From contig NZ_JAGJCB010000003.1 of NCBI RefSeq assembly GCF_017814435.1, positions 124,001 through 188,000 of the forward strand: a stretch of DNA of 64,000 bases, read 5' to 3'. Of the stretch, positions 55,846 through 64,000 are shown one piece after another (position 1 is the stretch's first letter; every line of letters begins with the position of its first letter). Position numbers and translations under genes: made by a program. Origin of the DNA: Mariniflexile gromovii (GTDB lineage: Bacteria; Bacteroidota; Bacteroidia; Flavobacteriales; Flavobacteriaceae). Below the pieces are notes generated by a model, which saw only the letters and a list, made by a program, of their open reading frames with translations, ran no database searches and had not been told where the DNA came from.

Positions 55846-56121
55846 ATGCTAAGTAAAATGATTGGGCACGTGTTAACAAATTCAAATCAAAACGAGAAAA
55901 CTACTTATAAAACAGATAGCGCTAAAGAAAAGCCGCTTAGAAGTATTGTGAAGTCTATTAGTTGGAGAATTATAGGTACTTTAGATACTATTTTAATTTC
56001 ATGGGTAATAACAGGGGAATTAGCCTTGGCGTTCTCTATAGGTTCTGTAGAGTTGGTAACTAAAATGGTACTGTACTTCTTTCACGAACGTATTTGGAAT
56101 AACATTAAGTGGGGGAAATAA
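55846..56121 (+). CDS. DUF2061 membrane protein
   Basis: The 91-residue protein carries the DUF2061 core SIVKSISWRIIGTLDTILIS followed by two membrane helices and ending in FHERIWNNIKWGK. The family often accompanies sulfate-assimilation genes, as here, just before cysH. Its function is unknown. Confidence 0.88.
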   Translation: MLSKMIGHVLTNSNQNEKTTYKTDSAKEKPLRSIVKSISWRIIGTLDTILISWVITGELALAFSIGSVELVTKMVLYFFHERIWNNIKWGK

Positions 56122-56135
56122 GTTAATAGAGATAG

Positions 56136-56756
56136 ATGATAACGCAAGAGAACATAAACGAATTAAATACGCTTTTAAAAAACGCTAAGCCATCTGAAAT
56201 TATCCAGAAGGCTTTTGAGCTTAATAAAGAAGCGGTAGTAACTACTAATTTCAGACCTTACGAAGCTGCTATTTTGCACGCCGTAAGTTCGGTTGAAGCT
56301 AATATACCAGTAGTTTGGTGCGATACGGGTTATAATACGCCACAAACGTACAGACATGCTGAGCAAGTAATAAAAGATTTAAACTTGAATATCTTTTTAT
56401 ATGTGCCCAAGCAAACTACGGCGCATCGCGATGTGGTTTTGGGTATTCCAAGCGTGGATGCTCCAGAACATGCTTTGTTTACCGAACAAGTGAAATTGGA
56501 ACCTTTTAGACGTGCCATGGATGAGCATAAGCCAAAAGTGTGGTTTACAAACCTACGTCAAGGGCAAACCGCATTTAGAGATAGTATCGGTATTTTTAGC
56601 CTTAGTAAAGACGGTGTTTTAAAAGTGAGTCCGTTTTATTATTGGTCTGATGCCGATTTAGATAAATATTTAGAAGAAAACAAATTGCCTAACGAATTTA
56701 AATATTTCGATCCCACAAAAGCTTTGGAAAACAGAGAGTGTGGGTTGCATGCTTAA
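56136..56756 (+). CDS. cysH: Phosphoadenylyl-sulfate (PAPS-type) reductase
   Basis: It reduces activated sulfate to sulfite using thioredoxin. The 206-residue PAPS-reductase-fold protein has TTNFRPYEAAILHAVS near residue 30, VVWCDTGYNTPQTYRHAE, and the catalytic C-terminal RECGLH motif. The paired Cys-Cys and Cys-x2-Cys cluster of iron-sulfur APS reductases is absent, which points to PAPS as substrate. No APS kinase (cysC) gene or domain is visible in this window. Confidence 0.92.
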   Translation: MITQENINELNTLLKNAKPSEIIQKAFELNKEAVVTTNFRPYEAAILHAVSSVEANIPVVWCDTGYNTPQTYRHAEQVIKDLNLNIFLYVPKQTTAHRDVVLGIPSVDAPEHALFTEQVKLEPFRRAMDEHKPKVWFTNLRQGQTAFRDSIGIFSLSKDGVLKVSPFYYWSDADLDKYLEENKLPNEFKYFDPTKALENRECGLHA

Positions 56757-56831
56757 ATGAGTTTGAAAGTAAAAAGTTTAAAAGTAAAAAGTCATAAATC
56801 GGAAACTATTCATGACGAGAAAAATAAGATT

Positions 56832-57737
56832 ATGAAGAAAGACACATCAAAAATAAATTCACTAGAAAACGAAGCAATATACATTATTAGAGAAGTTGCG
56901 GCGCAGTTTGAAAAACCTGTATTGTTATTTTCTGGAGGAAAAGATTCTATCACATTGGTAAGATTAGCGGTAAAAGCTTTTTATCCGGCTAAAGTTCCAT
57001 TTCCTTTAATGCATATTGATACGGGGCATAATTTCCCTGAAACTATTGAATTTAGAGACCGTTTGGTTAAAGAATTAGGTTTGGAATTAATTGTTAGAAA
57101 CGTGCAAGATTCTATTGATGCTGGAAAAGTAAAGGAAGAATCTGGTAGATACGCTAGTAGAAACCAATTGCAAACTACAACACTTTTAGATGCTATTGAA
57201 GAATTTAAATTTGATGCTTGTATAGGTGGTGCGCGTCGTGATGAAGAAAAAGCAAGAGCAAAAGAACGTATTTTTTCGGTACGTGATGATTTTGGTCAAT
57301 GGGATGAAAAAAACCAACGTCCAGAGTTGTTCGATATGTTGAATGGTCAAATTAATTTAGGGCAAAACGTTCGTGTGTTCCCAATTTCAAACTGGACAGA
57401 ATTAGACGTGTGGTCTTATATAGAACAAGAAAATATCGAAATTCCATCTATCTATTTTGCGCACAAACGTAAAGTATTCTTAAGAGATGGCATGATTTGG
57501 TCTGCAGAAGATGAAGTTGTTTATAGAGATGATAACGAAGAAGTGATTGAAGAAATGGTGCGTTTTAGAACGGTAGGGGATATGAGCTGTACAGCGGCCG
57601 TATTATCGGAAGCTTCCACAATTTCTAAAGTAGTAGAGGAAATTAGAGATTCTACTATTTCAGAACGTGGTGCGCGTATTGACGATAAACGCTCTGAAGC
57701 AGCCATGGAAAAACGTAAACAACAAGGGTACTTTTAG
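56832..57737 (+). CDS. cysD: Sulfate adenylyltransferase subunit 2
   Basis: It is the catalytic ATP-sulfurylase subunit: ATP plus sulfate give APS, driven by CysN GTPase. I start it at ATG 56832 (MKKDTSKINSLENEAIYIIR, 301 residues), because the family begins just before LENEAIYIIREVAAQF and E. coli CysD is about 302 residues. The upstream ATG at 56757 would add 25 residues encoded by a degenerate AAGTTTAAAAGT-type spacer repeat. It has the ATP loop LFSGGKDSITLVRLA and the C-terminal ISERGARIDDKRSEAAMEKR motif. Confidence 0.95.
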   Translation: MKKDTSKINSLENEAIYIIREVAAQFEKPVLLFSGGKDSITLVRLAVKAFYPAKVPFPLMHIDTGHNFPETIEFRDRLVKELGLELIVRNVQDSIDAGKVKEESGRYASRNQLQTTTLLDAIEEFKFDACIGGARRDEEKARAKERIFSVRDDFGQWDEKNQRPELFDMLNGQINLGQNVRVFPISNWTELDVWSYIEQENIEIPSIYFAHKRKVFLRDGMIWSAEDEVVYRDDNEEVIEEMVRFRTVGDMSCTAAVLSEASTISKVVEEIRDSTISERGARIDDKRSEAAMEKRKQQGYF

Positions 57738-57830
57738 CCGTAAGCTATAGGCAATAAGCCATAAGCAAATAAAAATTAAGATAAAGTCAGATTGCTTAAA
57801 GCGTAAAGCCTAAAGCATAAAGCATAAAAA
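57738..57830. repeat. Degenerate tandem spacer between cysD and cysN
   Basis: Imperfect units like AAGCATAAAGC and TAAGCCATAAGC recur through the gap. No gene is present. It resembles the spacers before cysD and before sulfite reductase. Confidence 0.55.
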
Positions 57831-57832
57831 AA

Positions 57833-59080
57833 ATGGAAGTATTAAAAATTGCAACAGCAGGAAGTGTAGATGATGGAAAAAGCACCTTAATTGGGCGCAT
57901 ACTTTACGATACAAAATCATTAACTACCGATAAGTTAGAAGCTATTGAAAAAACAAGTAAACAAAAAGGGTATGATTACTTAGATTTTTCATTGGCTACC
58001 GATGGATTAGTGGCAGAAAGAGAACAAGGTATCACCATTGATGTGGCACACATATATTTTTCAACAAGAAAGAAAAGTTACATTATAGCCGATACACCTG
58101 GCCATGTGGAATACACACGTAACATGGTTACTGGTGCTTCAACATCACAAGCATCCATCATTTTAATTGATGCAAGAAAAGGGGTTATCGAGCAAACCAA
58201 TCGTCACTTCTTCATCAATAATTTATTAAGAATTAAAGATGTTGTTGTTACCATTAACAAAATGGATTTGGTAGATTATTCTGAAGATGTTTACAATAAA
58301 ATAAAAGCAGATTTCTCTGAATTAATGAGCAAGCGCGATTACCAAGACCAAAAAATCACCTTCATTCCGGTAAGTGCTTTAAAAGGAGATAATGTTGTAA
58401 ACCGTTCAGAAAACATGCCTTGGTATAAAGGGGAATCTTTATTAGAGCATTTAGAAGGCTTGGATAAAAAAGATATTTACAATGTAGGTACGCCACGTTT
58501 TCCGGTACAGTATGTTATCCGTCCTAAAACCGAAGATTTTCATGATTTTAGAGGCTATGCAGGGAAAGTATACGGTGGCGAGTTAAGTGTTGGCGACAAC
58601 ATTTTAGTATTGCCATCAAAAACAAGATCAAAAATCAAGGATATTTATTTCTACGATGAAAAATATCAAACAGCTTCAAGACGTTCGTCGGTTACTATCA
58701 CTTTAGAAAATGATATTAATGTAAGCAGAGGTGATATGATTGTTAAGGAAGGCGATTTACCAACCATTGATAAACAATTTACTGCAAATATTTGCTGGAT
58801 GGATTCAACACCTTTAGAAGCGGGTTCAAAATATATGTTACAACATGGCGTGAACAAAGTGTTGGCTAGAGTAGAAAAAATTAACCATAAAATAAACCCT
58901 GATTATTCAGGTATTGAAAAAAACGTTCAAGGTTTAGGTGTAAATGATATTGCTTCGGTAACATTCAAATTCAATAAACCATTGTTCTTCGATCAATTTA
59001 AAAATCACAGAACAAACGGGTCGTTTATCTTAATTGATACTCAAAACAATCATACCGTAGGAGCAGGCTTCATTCAATAA
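57833..59080 (+). CDS. cysN: Sulfate adenylyltransferase subunit 1 (GTPase)
   Basis: This translation-factor-type GTPase activates CysD. The 415-residue protein has the P-loop GSVDDGKSTLIGR (residues 10-22), the switch motif REQGITIDVAHIYF near residue 63, DTPGH near residue 88 and the guanine-specificity NKMD near residue 142. A beta-barrel C-terminal half follows. It ends there: the APS kinase extension of fused CysNC proteins is absent. Confidence 0.96.
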   Translation: MEVLKIATAGSVDDGKSTLIGRILYDTKSLTTDKLEAIEKTSKQKGYDYLDFSLATDGLVAEREQGITIDVAHIYFSTRKKSYIIADTPGHVEYTRNMVTGASTSQASIILIDARKGVIEQTNRHFFINNLLRIKDVVVTINKMDLVDYSEDVYNKIKADFSELMSKRDYQDQKITFIPVSALKGDNVVNRSENMPWYKGESLLEHLEGLDKKDIYNVGTPRFPVQYVIRPKTEDFHDFRGYAGKVYGGELSVGDNILVLPSKTRSKIKDIYFYDEKYQTASRRSSVTITLENDINVSRGDMIVKEGDLPTIDKQFTANICWMDSTPLEAGSKYMLQHGVNKVLARVEKINHKINPDYSGIEKNVQGLGVNDIASVTFKFNKPLFFDQFKNHRTNGSFILIDTQNNHTVGAGFIQ

Positions 59081-59083
59081 AAA

Positions 59084-59170
59084 AACAAAAGTTAAAAGTT
59101 TGAAAGCGAAAAGTTAAAAAGCCATTTACTTTTCAACTTTAAAAACTTTCAACATTAAAACTTAAAAAAG
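59084..59170. repeat. Degenerate AAAAGTTTGAAAG spacer before sulfite reductase
   Basis: Copies of AAAGTTAAAAGTTTGAAAGC and the complementary CTTTCAACATT-type arms could fold into a long imperfect hairpin. Confidence 0.5.
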
Positions 59171-59172
59171 AA

Positions 59173-61275
59173 ATGCAAACTTTTAGAACAGAAATAGAAA
59201 ATCCAGTTGTTGAAACCGAAATTTTAGAATTAGCTAAAAAAATCGAATTGTTCAACACAGGTAAAATTGATGAAGAAAAATTTAGAAGTCTTCGTTTAGC
59301 TCGTGGTATTTACGGTCAGCGTCAAGAAGGTGTGCAAATGATTCGTATCAAATTGCCTTACGGAAAAGTAAAAAGCAACCAATTACGCAGAATTTCTGAT
59401 GTGTCAGATGAATATTCTCGTGGGCGTTTACACATTACCACCCGTCAAGATATCCAAATCCATTATGTGGATTTAAACAGAACTCCAGAGTTGTGGTCTG
59501 AATTGGATAAGGATGATATTACCTTAAGAGAGGCTTGTGGTAACACCGTTCGTAATGTAACTGCTTCAGAATTGGCTGGTATTGATCCCAACGAACCTTT
59601 TGATGTATCGCCTTATGCCGATGCGTTGTTTCGCTTTTTCTTAAGAAACCCTATCTGTCAAGAAATGGGACGTAAGTTTAAAGTATCATTTTCATCTTCT
59701 GATGAAGATACCGGACTTTCATACATGCACGATTTAGGTTTTATTGCTAAAATTGAAAATGGAGTTCGTGGTTTTAAAGTAATGATTGGTGGTGGCTTAG
59801 GTTCGCAACCGCGTCATGCCGACACTTTGTATAACTTCTTGCCTTCAGATAAAATCATTCCATTAATGGAAGGTGTGGTACGTGTTTTCGATCGTTATGG
59901 CGAACGTAAAAGTCGTGCAAAAGCAAGAATGAAATTCTTAATAAAAGACATCGGTTTAGATGGTTTTAAAGATTTGGTAGAGCAAGAACAAACGGCTATT
60001 GAGTTTAAAACAGTTGCTATTGATGCCGATGCTTATGTGGCTTCAAAACCAGTATCGGTGGAAGCACCTCAAGTAGAAATTAAAGATCAAGCGGCATTTG
60101 ATTTGTGGAAATCTACCAACTTGATTCCTCAAAAACAAGCAGGTTATGTTGCTATTGGTATTAAAGTCCTTTTAGGTGATTTTTATACGGATAAAGCACG
60201 TTTGTTAGCCGATTTAGTAGAAAAATATGCAGCAGGCGAAATTCGTTTGTCATTGCGTCAAAATATAGTAATCCCTTTTGTAAAAGAGGATTTAGTGCCG
60301 TTTTTCTATACAGAATTAGAAAAATTAGGTTTTGTTGAAGCTGGTTATAACAAAGCAGTTGATATTACAGCATGTCCTGGGACAGATACTTGTAACTTAG
60401 GTATTGCAAGTAGTACAGGTATTGCCGATGAGTTGGAGCGCGTTATAAAAGCAGAATACCCACAGTATTTAAAAAACGACGATGTTGTTATAAAAATTAG
60501 TGGTTGTATGAATGCCTGTGGACAACACAATATGGCGAATATAGGTTTCCAAGGTATGTCGGTTCGTACACCAGATAAATTGGTAGCACCTGCGTTACAG
60601 GTATTATTAGGTGGTGGCAACTTAGGAAATGGAAACGGTTTGTTTGCCGATAAAGTAGTAAAAGTACCAAGTAGAAGAGGGCCAGAAGCGCTACGAAGAA
60701 TTTTAAATGATTATGAAGCGAATGCCGATGGAAAATCGTTTGTAGAATATTATAAAGTAACTGGAGATAGATATTTTTATGACCTATTGAACGATCTTCA
60801 AGATGTTTCGAACTTAACCCAAGAAGATTTTATCGATTGGGGAACAGAAGAAAAATACGAGAAAGAAATTGGTATTGGTGAGTGTGCTGGTGTGGTGATC
60901 GATTTAATTGCTACCTTATTTTTAGAGAGCGAAGAAAAAATTGAAAATGCACAAAAAGCATTAAACAATAAAGTGTATTCAAGTGCTATTTATCATGCCT
61001 ATACGTCTATGGTAAATTCTGCAAAAGCGATGTTATTGGCAGAGAATAAAAACACCAATACGCATGCAGGTATTGTAAGCCAGTTTGATGAATTGTTTGT
61101 AGAGAGTGGTAAATTGGATTTAGGAACTTCTTTTTCAGATTTAATTTATCAAATAAACAAAAATGCACCAACGGAAGCGTTTGCTGCTGAATACATAAAA
61201 AGTGCCAATCAGTTTTTAGAAAAAGTAAGAGCTTTTAGAGAAACAGATACAAAGCTTGAAAACAAAGCGGTTTAA
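59173..61275 (+). CDS. sir: Siroheme sulfite reductase with C-terminal HEPN-like domain
   Basis: It reduces sulfite to sulfide with six electrons. The 700-residue protein has two ferredoxin-like/hemoprotein half-domains (IRIKLPYGKVKSNQLRRISD near residue 58, LSLRQNIVIPF near residue 360). The siroheme/4Fe-4S cysteines are C401, C407 and C445, C449. From about residue 570 onward an extra helical domain (AIYHAYTSMVNSAKAMLLAE, then NTHAGIVSQFDELF) looks like a HEPN domain, absent from ordinary SiR. The ferredoxin-NADP reductase downstream is the likely electron source, so a ferredoxin-dependent enzyme is inferred. Confidence 0.93.
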   Translation: MQTFRTEIENPVVETEILELAKKIELFNTGKIDEEKFRSLRLARGIYGQRQEGVQMIRIKLPYGKVKSNQLRRISDVSDEYSRGRLHITTRQDIQIHYVDLNRTPELWSELDKDDITLREACGNTVRNVTASELAGIDPNEPFDVSPYADALFRFFLRNPICQEMGRKFKVSFSSSDEDTGLSYMHDLGFIAKIENGVRGFKVMIGGGLGSQPRHADTLYNFLPSDKIIPLMEGVVRVFDRYGERKSRAKARMKFLIKDIGLDGFKDLVEQEQTAIEFKTVAIDADAYVASKPVSVEAPQVEIKDQAAFDLWKSTNLIPQKQAGYVAIGIKVLLGDFYTDKARLLADLVEKYAAGEIRLSLRQNIVIPFVKEDLVPFFYTELEKLGFVEAGYNKAVDITACPGTDTCNLGIASSTGIADELERVIKAEYPQYLKNDDVVIKISGCMNACGQHNMANIGFQGMSVRTPDKLVAPALQVLLGGGNLGNGNGLFADKVVKVPSRRGPEALRRILNDYEANADGKSFVEYYKVTGDRYFYDLLNDLQDVSNLTQEDFIDWGTEEKYEKEIGIGECAGVVIDLIATLFLESEEKIENAQKALNNKVYSSAIYHAYTSMVNSAKAMLLAENKNTNTHAGIVSQFDELFVESGKLDLGTSFSDLIYQINKNAPTEAFAAEYIKSANQFLEKVRAFRETDTKLENKAV

Positions 61276-61285
61276 ATAAAAGATA

Positions 61286-62047
61286 ATGAGTTTGAAAACC
61301 CCAAAATTAACGGTAGTAGGTGCAGGACCAGGCGATCCAGATTTAATAACGCTTAAAGCAATTAAAGCGATTGAATCGGCCGATGTGATTTTGTACGATG
61401 CACTTATAAACGAAGTGCTTCTTAAATATGCTTCGGCACATGCAGAGCTTATTTTTGTGGGGAAACGAAAAGGTTGTTATGCGTTTCAGCAAGAACAAAT
61501 TAACGAACTTATTGTAACGAAGGCGAAAGAAAAAGGGCATGTAGTACGCCTAAAAGGTGGCGATCCCTTTATTTTTGGAAGAGGTGCTGAAGAGATAGAC
61601 TATGTACAACAATTTGGGTTGGAAACCTTTATGGTACCCGGTATTTCATCATCTATTGCAGTACCCGCGTATCAAGGTATTCCGTTAACAAAACGTGGTG
61701 CTTCCGAAAGTTTTTGGGTCATAACTGGAACTACCAAAGCGCACCAATTGTCTGATGATGTTGCTATTGCTGCAAAATCAACCGCAACAGTTGTTATTTT
61801 AATGGGCATGGGAAAATTGGATGAAATTGTTCAAATTTTTTCAGATGAAAATAAACAGGATACACCAGTAGCTATCATTCAAGAAGGTACTACCGAAAAC
61901 GAAAAATTTGGTTTTGGAACCATCAGTACGATTAGTAAAGTGGTGGAAGAAAAGAAGTTGGCAAACCCAGCAATCATTGTTATTGGCGATGTTGTAAAAG
62001 AACGCGTTCAGTTAACAGCCATTTATAAAGAATTAAACAAAGCATAG
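61286..62047 (+). CDS. cobA: Uroporphyrinogen-III C-methyltransferase
   Basis: It methylates uroporphyrinogen III twice with S-adenosylmethionine, giving precorrin-2, the first step to siroheme. The 253-residue SUMT has VVGAGPGDPDLITLKA at residues 10-25, the VRLKGGDPFIFGRGAEE motif near residue 88 and VPGISSSIAVPAYQGIPLT near residue 117. It lies 10 bp after sir, whose siroheme cofactor it helps make. Confidence 0.95.
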   Translation: MSLKTPKLTVVGAGPGDPDLITLKAIKAIESADVILYDALINEVLLKYASAHAELIFVGKRKGCYAFQQEQINELIVTKAKEKGHVVRLKGGDPFIFGRGAEEIDYVQQFGLETFMVPGISSSIAVPAYQGIPLTKRGASESFWVITGTTKAHQLSDDVAIAAKSTATVVILMGMGKLDEIVQIFSDENKQDTPVAIIQEGTTENEKFGFGTISTISKVVEEKKLANPAIIVIGDVVKERVQLTAIYKELNKA

Positions 62048-62061
62048 CCCTAGGCTTCATT

Positions 62062-62640
62062 ATGGAAAGGAATAATTTATATCCTATTTTTTTAAAGCTC
62101 AACAGTCTTAATGTGCTTATTGTAGGTGGAGGCCATGTGGCTGAAGAAAAGTTAACATTCCTATTAAAATCAAGTCCCGATGCTAAGGTAACTATGGTGT
62201 CACCCATGTTTAGGGAAGCTACTGTTGAACTGGCAAAAAAAGGTGATGTTAAGTTAATAAAAAGACGTTACAATAAACGTTATTTGAAAGGAAAACACAT
62301 CGTTATTGCAACTACCAATGTGCCAAGCGTCAATGTAAAAGTACACAAGCATTGTAGAAAGCGCAGTATTTTGGTGAATGTAGCCGACAACCCACCGTAT
62401 TGCGATTTTTATATGGGAGGTATTGTAACAAAAGGCAATGTGAAAGTGGCAATTTCAACCAATGGAAAATCGCCAACAACAGCTAAACGTTTACGTCAAT
62501 TTTTTGAGGATGTTATTCCAGAAAATGTAGACGATTTGGTTAAAAATTTAAACGAATACAGAAAAACAATAAAAGGTGATTTTGAACAAAAAGTGGAAAC
62601 GCTTAACGAATTTACCAAAGGATTAATTGAAAAAAAATAA
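62062..62640 (+). CDS. Precorrin-2 dehydrogenase / sirohydrochlorin ferrochelatase (Met8/CysG N-terminal type)
   Basis: The 192-residue protein has the NAD-binding LIVGGGHVAEEKL motif near residues 15-27 and a central dimerisation region with VADNPPYCDFYMGGIVTKGN, followed by STNGKSPTTAKRLRQ. It oxidises precorrin-2 and inserts iron to give siroheme, completing cofactor supply with cobA. It starts 14 bp after cobA and ends before a palindromic hairpin. Confidence 0.92.
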   Translation: MERNNLYPIFLKLNSLNVLIVGGGHVAEEKLTFLLKSSPDAKVTMVSPMFREATVELAKKGDVKLIKRRYNKRYLKGKHIVIATTNVPSVNVKVHKHCRKRSILVNVADNPPYCDFYMGGIVTKGNVKVAISTNGKSPTTAKRLRQFFEDVIPENVDDLVKNLNEYRKTIKGDFEQKVETLNEFTKGLIEKK

Positions 62641-62644
62641 AGTT

Positions 62645-62675
62645 GACCTGAAAGGTTTTTAAAACCTTGTAGGTC
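62645..62675. repeat. GACCT...AGGTC hairpin between the siroheme gene and FNR
   Basis: GACCTGAAAGGTTTT and AAAACCTTGTAGGTC pair with two mismatches. It is a member of the five-copy family. Confidence 0.7.
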
Positions 62676-62690
62676 TAAATTACAAACAAA

Positions 62691-63740
62691 ATGATTAAGA
62701 CAGATATACTTATAATAGGTGCTGGACCAACGGGATTATTCACAGTTTTTGAAGCAGGATTGTTAAAACTTAAATGCCATTTAATTGATGCGTTACCACA
62801 ACCAGGAGGACAATGTTCAGAAATTTATCCTAAAAAACCTATTTACGATATACCAGGATTTCCAGAAGTATTAGCGGGCGATTTAACTAAAAACTTGCTT
62901 GAACAAGGAAAACAGTTCGAGCCAGGATTTACTTTAGGTGAGCGTGCAGAAACCATTGATAAGTTGGAAGATGGTACTTTTATTGTAACAACCAATAAAG
63001 GCACCAAACACCATGCGCCTGTGGTTGCTATTGCTGGTGGTTTGGGTTCTTTTGAACCAAGAAAACCAGGATTGGATAACCTAGAAATCTATGAAGATAA
63101 CGGACTGGAATATTTCATTAAAGATCCAGAGGTTTATAGAGATAAACGTGTGGTTATTTCTGGTGGAGGTGATTCTGCTTTAGATTGGAGTATCTTTTTA
63201 GCTGATGTGGCTTCAGAAGTAACATTAATCCATAGAAGAAACGAATTTAGAGGTGCTTTAGATTCTGTGGAAAAAGTAGGCGAATTAAAAGACGCTGGAA
63301 AAATCAATTTAATAACACCTGCTGAAGTTACCGAATTACATGGTGATGGAAAAATTGAAGCCTTAACAGTTAATAGAGATGGTGAAGATTTTCGTTTAGA
63401 AACTGATCATTTTATTCCATTGTTCGGTTTGTCACCAAAACTAGGCCCTATTGCCGATTGGGGATTGGAAATCGAGAAAAATGCCATTAAAGTAAATAAT
63501 GCATTAAATTATCAAACAAACATACCGGGTATTTTTGCTATTGGAGATGTGAATACCTATCCGGAAAAATTAAAACTAATTCTTTGTGGTTTTCACGAAG
63601 CTACTTTAATGTGTCAAGCAGCATACAGAATTATCAATCCAGGTAAAAAGTATGTTTTAAAATATACAACCGTTAGTGGTATAGATGGTTTTGATGGAAC
63701 CCGTAAAGAAGCACCTAAAGCGGTTGTTCAGTCCATTTAA
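62691..63740 (+). CDS. Ferredoxin-NADP reductase, thioredoxin-reductase-like type
   Basis: The 349-residue flavoprotein has the FAD motif LIIGAGPTGLFTVFEAGLL near residues 6-24, PQPGGQCSEIYPKKPIYDIPGF near 47 (abridged PGGQCSEIYPKKPIYDIPG), the NADP motif VISGGGDSALDWS near 152, and GIFAIGDVNTYP near 278. It lacks the redox-active Cys-x2-Cys of true thioredoxin reductases, which identifies the FNR2/YumC type. It ends the sulfite reductase operon and probably supplies reduced ferredoxin to it. Confidence 0.9.
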   Translation: MIKTDILIIGAGPTGLFTVFEAGLLKLKCHLIDALPQPGGQCSEIYPKKPIYDIPGFPEVLAGDLTKNLLEQGKQFEPGFTLGERAETIDKLEDGTFIVTTNKGTKHHAPVVAIAGGLGSFEPRKPGLDNLEIYEDNGLEYFIKDPEVYRDKRVVISGGGDSALDWSIFLADVASEVTLIHRRNEFRGALDSVEKVGELKDAGKINLITPAEVTELHGDGKIEALTVNRDGEDFRLETDHFIPLFGLSPKLGPIADWGLEIEKNAIKVNNALNYQTNIPGIFAIGDVNTYPEKLKLILCGFHEATLMCQAAYRIINPGKKYVLKYTTVSGIDGFDGTRKEAPKAVVQSI

Positions 63741-63823
63741 CAATTTTTTTTTTTAAAAGTCTTTTATTGTTGTAAATTTCACACGTCAAAAGCGACAATG
63801 ATAGATAATTTAAAATACTTTAT

Positions 63824-64000
63824 ATGGATTTGTACCATGAGTTAAATGATAGATTAGTTAAAAAGAAATATAATGTTCGTTTAAAGGACGTTGTAAGAAT
63901 ATTTACAAAACGATTGTTTTATTATATATTTGATGCACACGAAAATGAACTACAACCTTTAAGGAAAACTTTTTTAGATATTACAAACAATCTTGATATT
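63824..64000 (+). CDS. Unknown protein, N-terminal part (runs off the window)
   Basis: The ATG at 63824 opens 59 codons without a stop to the window end: MDLYHELNDRLVKKKYNVRL then a basic-aromatic stretch with TKRLFYYIFDAHENEL. It is co-directional with the sulfur operon but 84 bp beyond it. A serine acetyltransferase would fit the neighbourhood, but I cannot confirm that from this fragment. Confidence 0.5.
   Translation, partial: MDLYHELNDRLVKKKYNVRLKDVVRIFTKRLFYYIFDAHENELQPLRKTFLDITNNLDI

Noticed and set aside
60880-61275. HEPN toxin of a toxin-antitoxin or defence system
   Set aside because: It is continuous in frame with sulfite reductase inside a metabolic operon and has no partner nucleotidyltransferase, so a defence role is not supported.

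Overview
The window looks like a chromosomal segment of a marine-type Flavobacteriaceae (Bacteroidota). It is AT-rich and lacks strong Shine-Dalgarno sequences. It carries Bacteroidota-type TonB receptors, Bacteroidota lipoproteins, a succinyl-ornithine-type arginine pathway and a metX-aspartokinase-homoserine dehydrogenase fusion. No plasmid, phage or CRISPR functions were seen. The only mobile element with a transposase is one IS110-family insertion.

Layout. 1-3000: the 3' end of an outer-membrane barrel gene, tRNA-Tyr, a membrane-anchored unknown protein, an HPP-family membrane protein and a palindromic MITE-like element. 3037-4419 (minus): metK behind a SAM-II-like riboswitch. 4462-11841: the isoleucine/valine operon ilvD-ilvB-ilvN-ilvC-ilvA, preceded by a 20-codon Ile/Val-rich leader peptide and a four-segment attenuator. 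12019-20450: a GapN-type aldehyde dehydrogenase, an azurin-like lipoprotein, a large lipoprotein with a C-terminal cytochrome c domain, a TonB receptor and a small TMEM220-like protein. 20527-26348: an AraC regulator followed by a sugar-acid/keto-sugar type cluster (MFS, Gfo/Idh/MocA, sugar-phosphate isomerase, ThuA).

26569-39296: a long arginine/proline operon, GNAT-GNAT-argG-argC-proC-argD-proA-proB-argF'-argB-argE-argH-SET. It is preceded by a short ORF with four CGY arginine codons and a GC-rich terminator, probably a second leader-peptide attenuator. 39522-44563: a bile acid:Na+ symporter-like protein, leuB and leuA (minus), and a TPR-like unknown protein. 44667-45921: an IS110 element whose upstream non-coding region folds as a bridge RNA. 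All four predicted guides match the observed insertion flanks and element ends. 45952-48110: unknown proteins and a MORN-repeat/exonuclease fusion.

48222-63740: the methionine and assimilatory sulfate operons. A SAM-I riboswitch precedes metY, the metX-thrA fusion and metZ. Then come a TPR lipoprotein, an Rrf2 regulator, DUF2061, cysH, cysD, cysN, sulfite reductase with a C-terminal HEPN-like domain, siroheme synthesis genes (cobA, met8-like) and a TrxR-like ferredoxin-NADP reductase. Together these take sulfate to sulfide and put it onto O-acylhomoserine; metK uses the methionine, and SAM feeds back through two riboswitch classes. A further ORF runs off the right edge.

Intergenic spaces hold several families of palindromic repeats. 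One family was the IS110 target. Another occurs five times, each time between co-directional biosynthetic genes.
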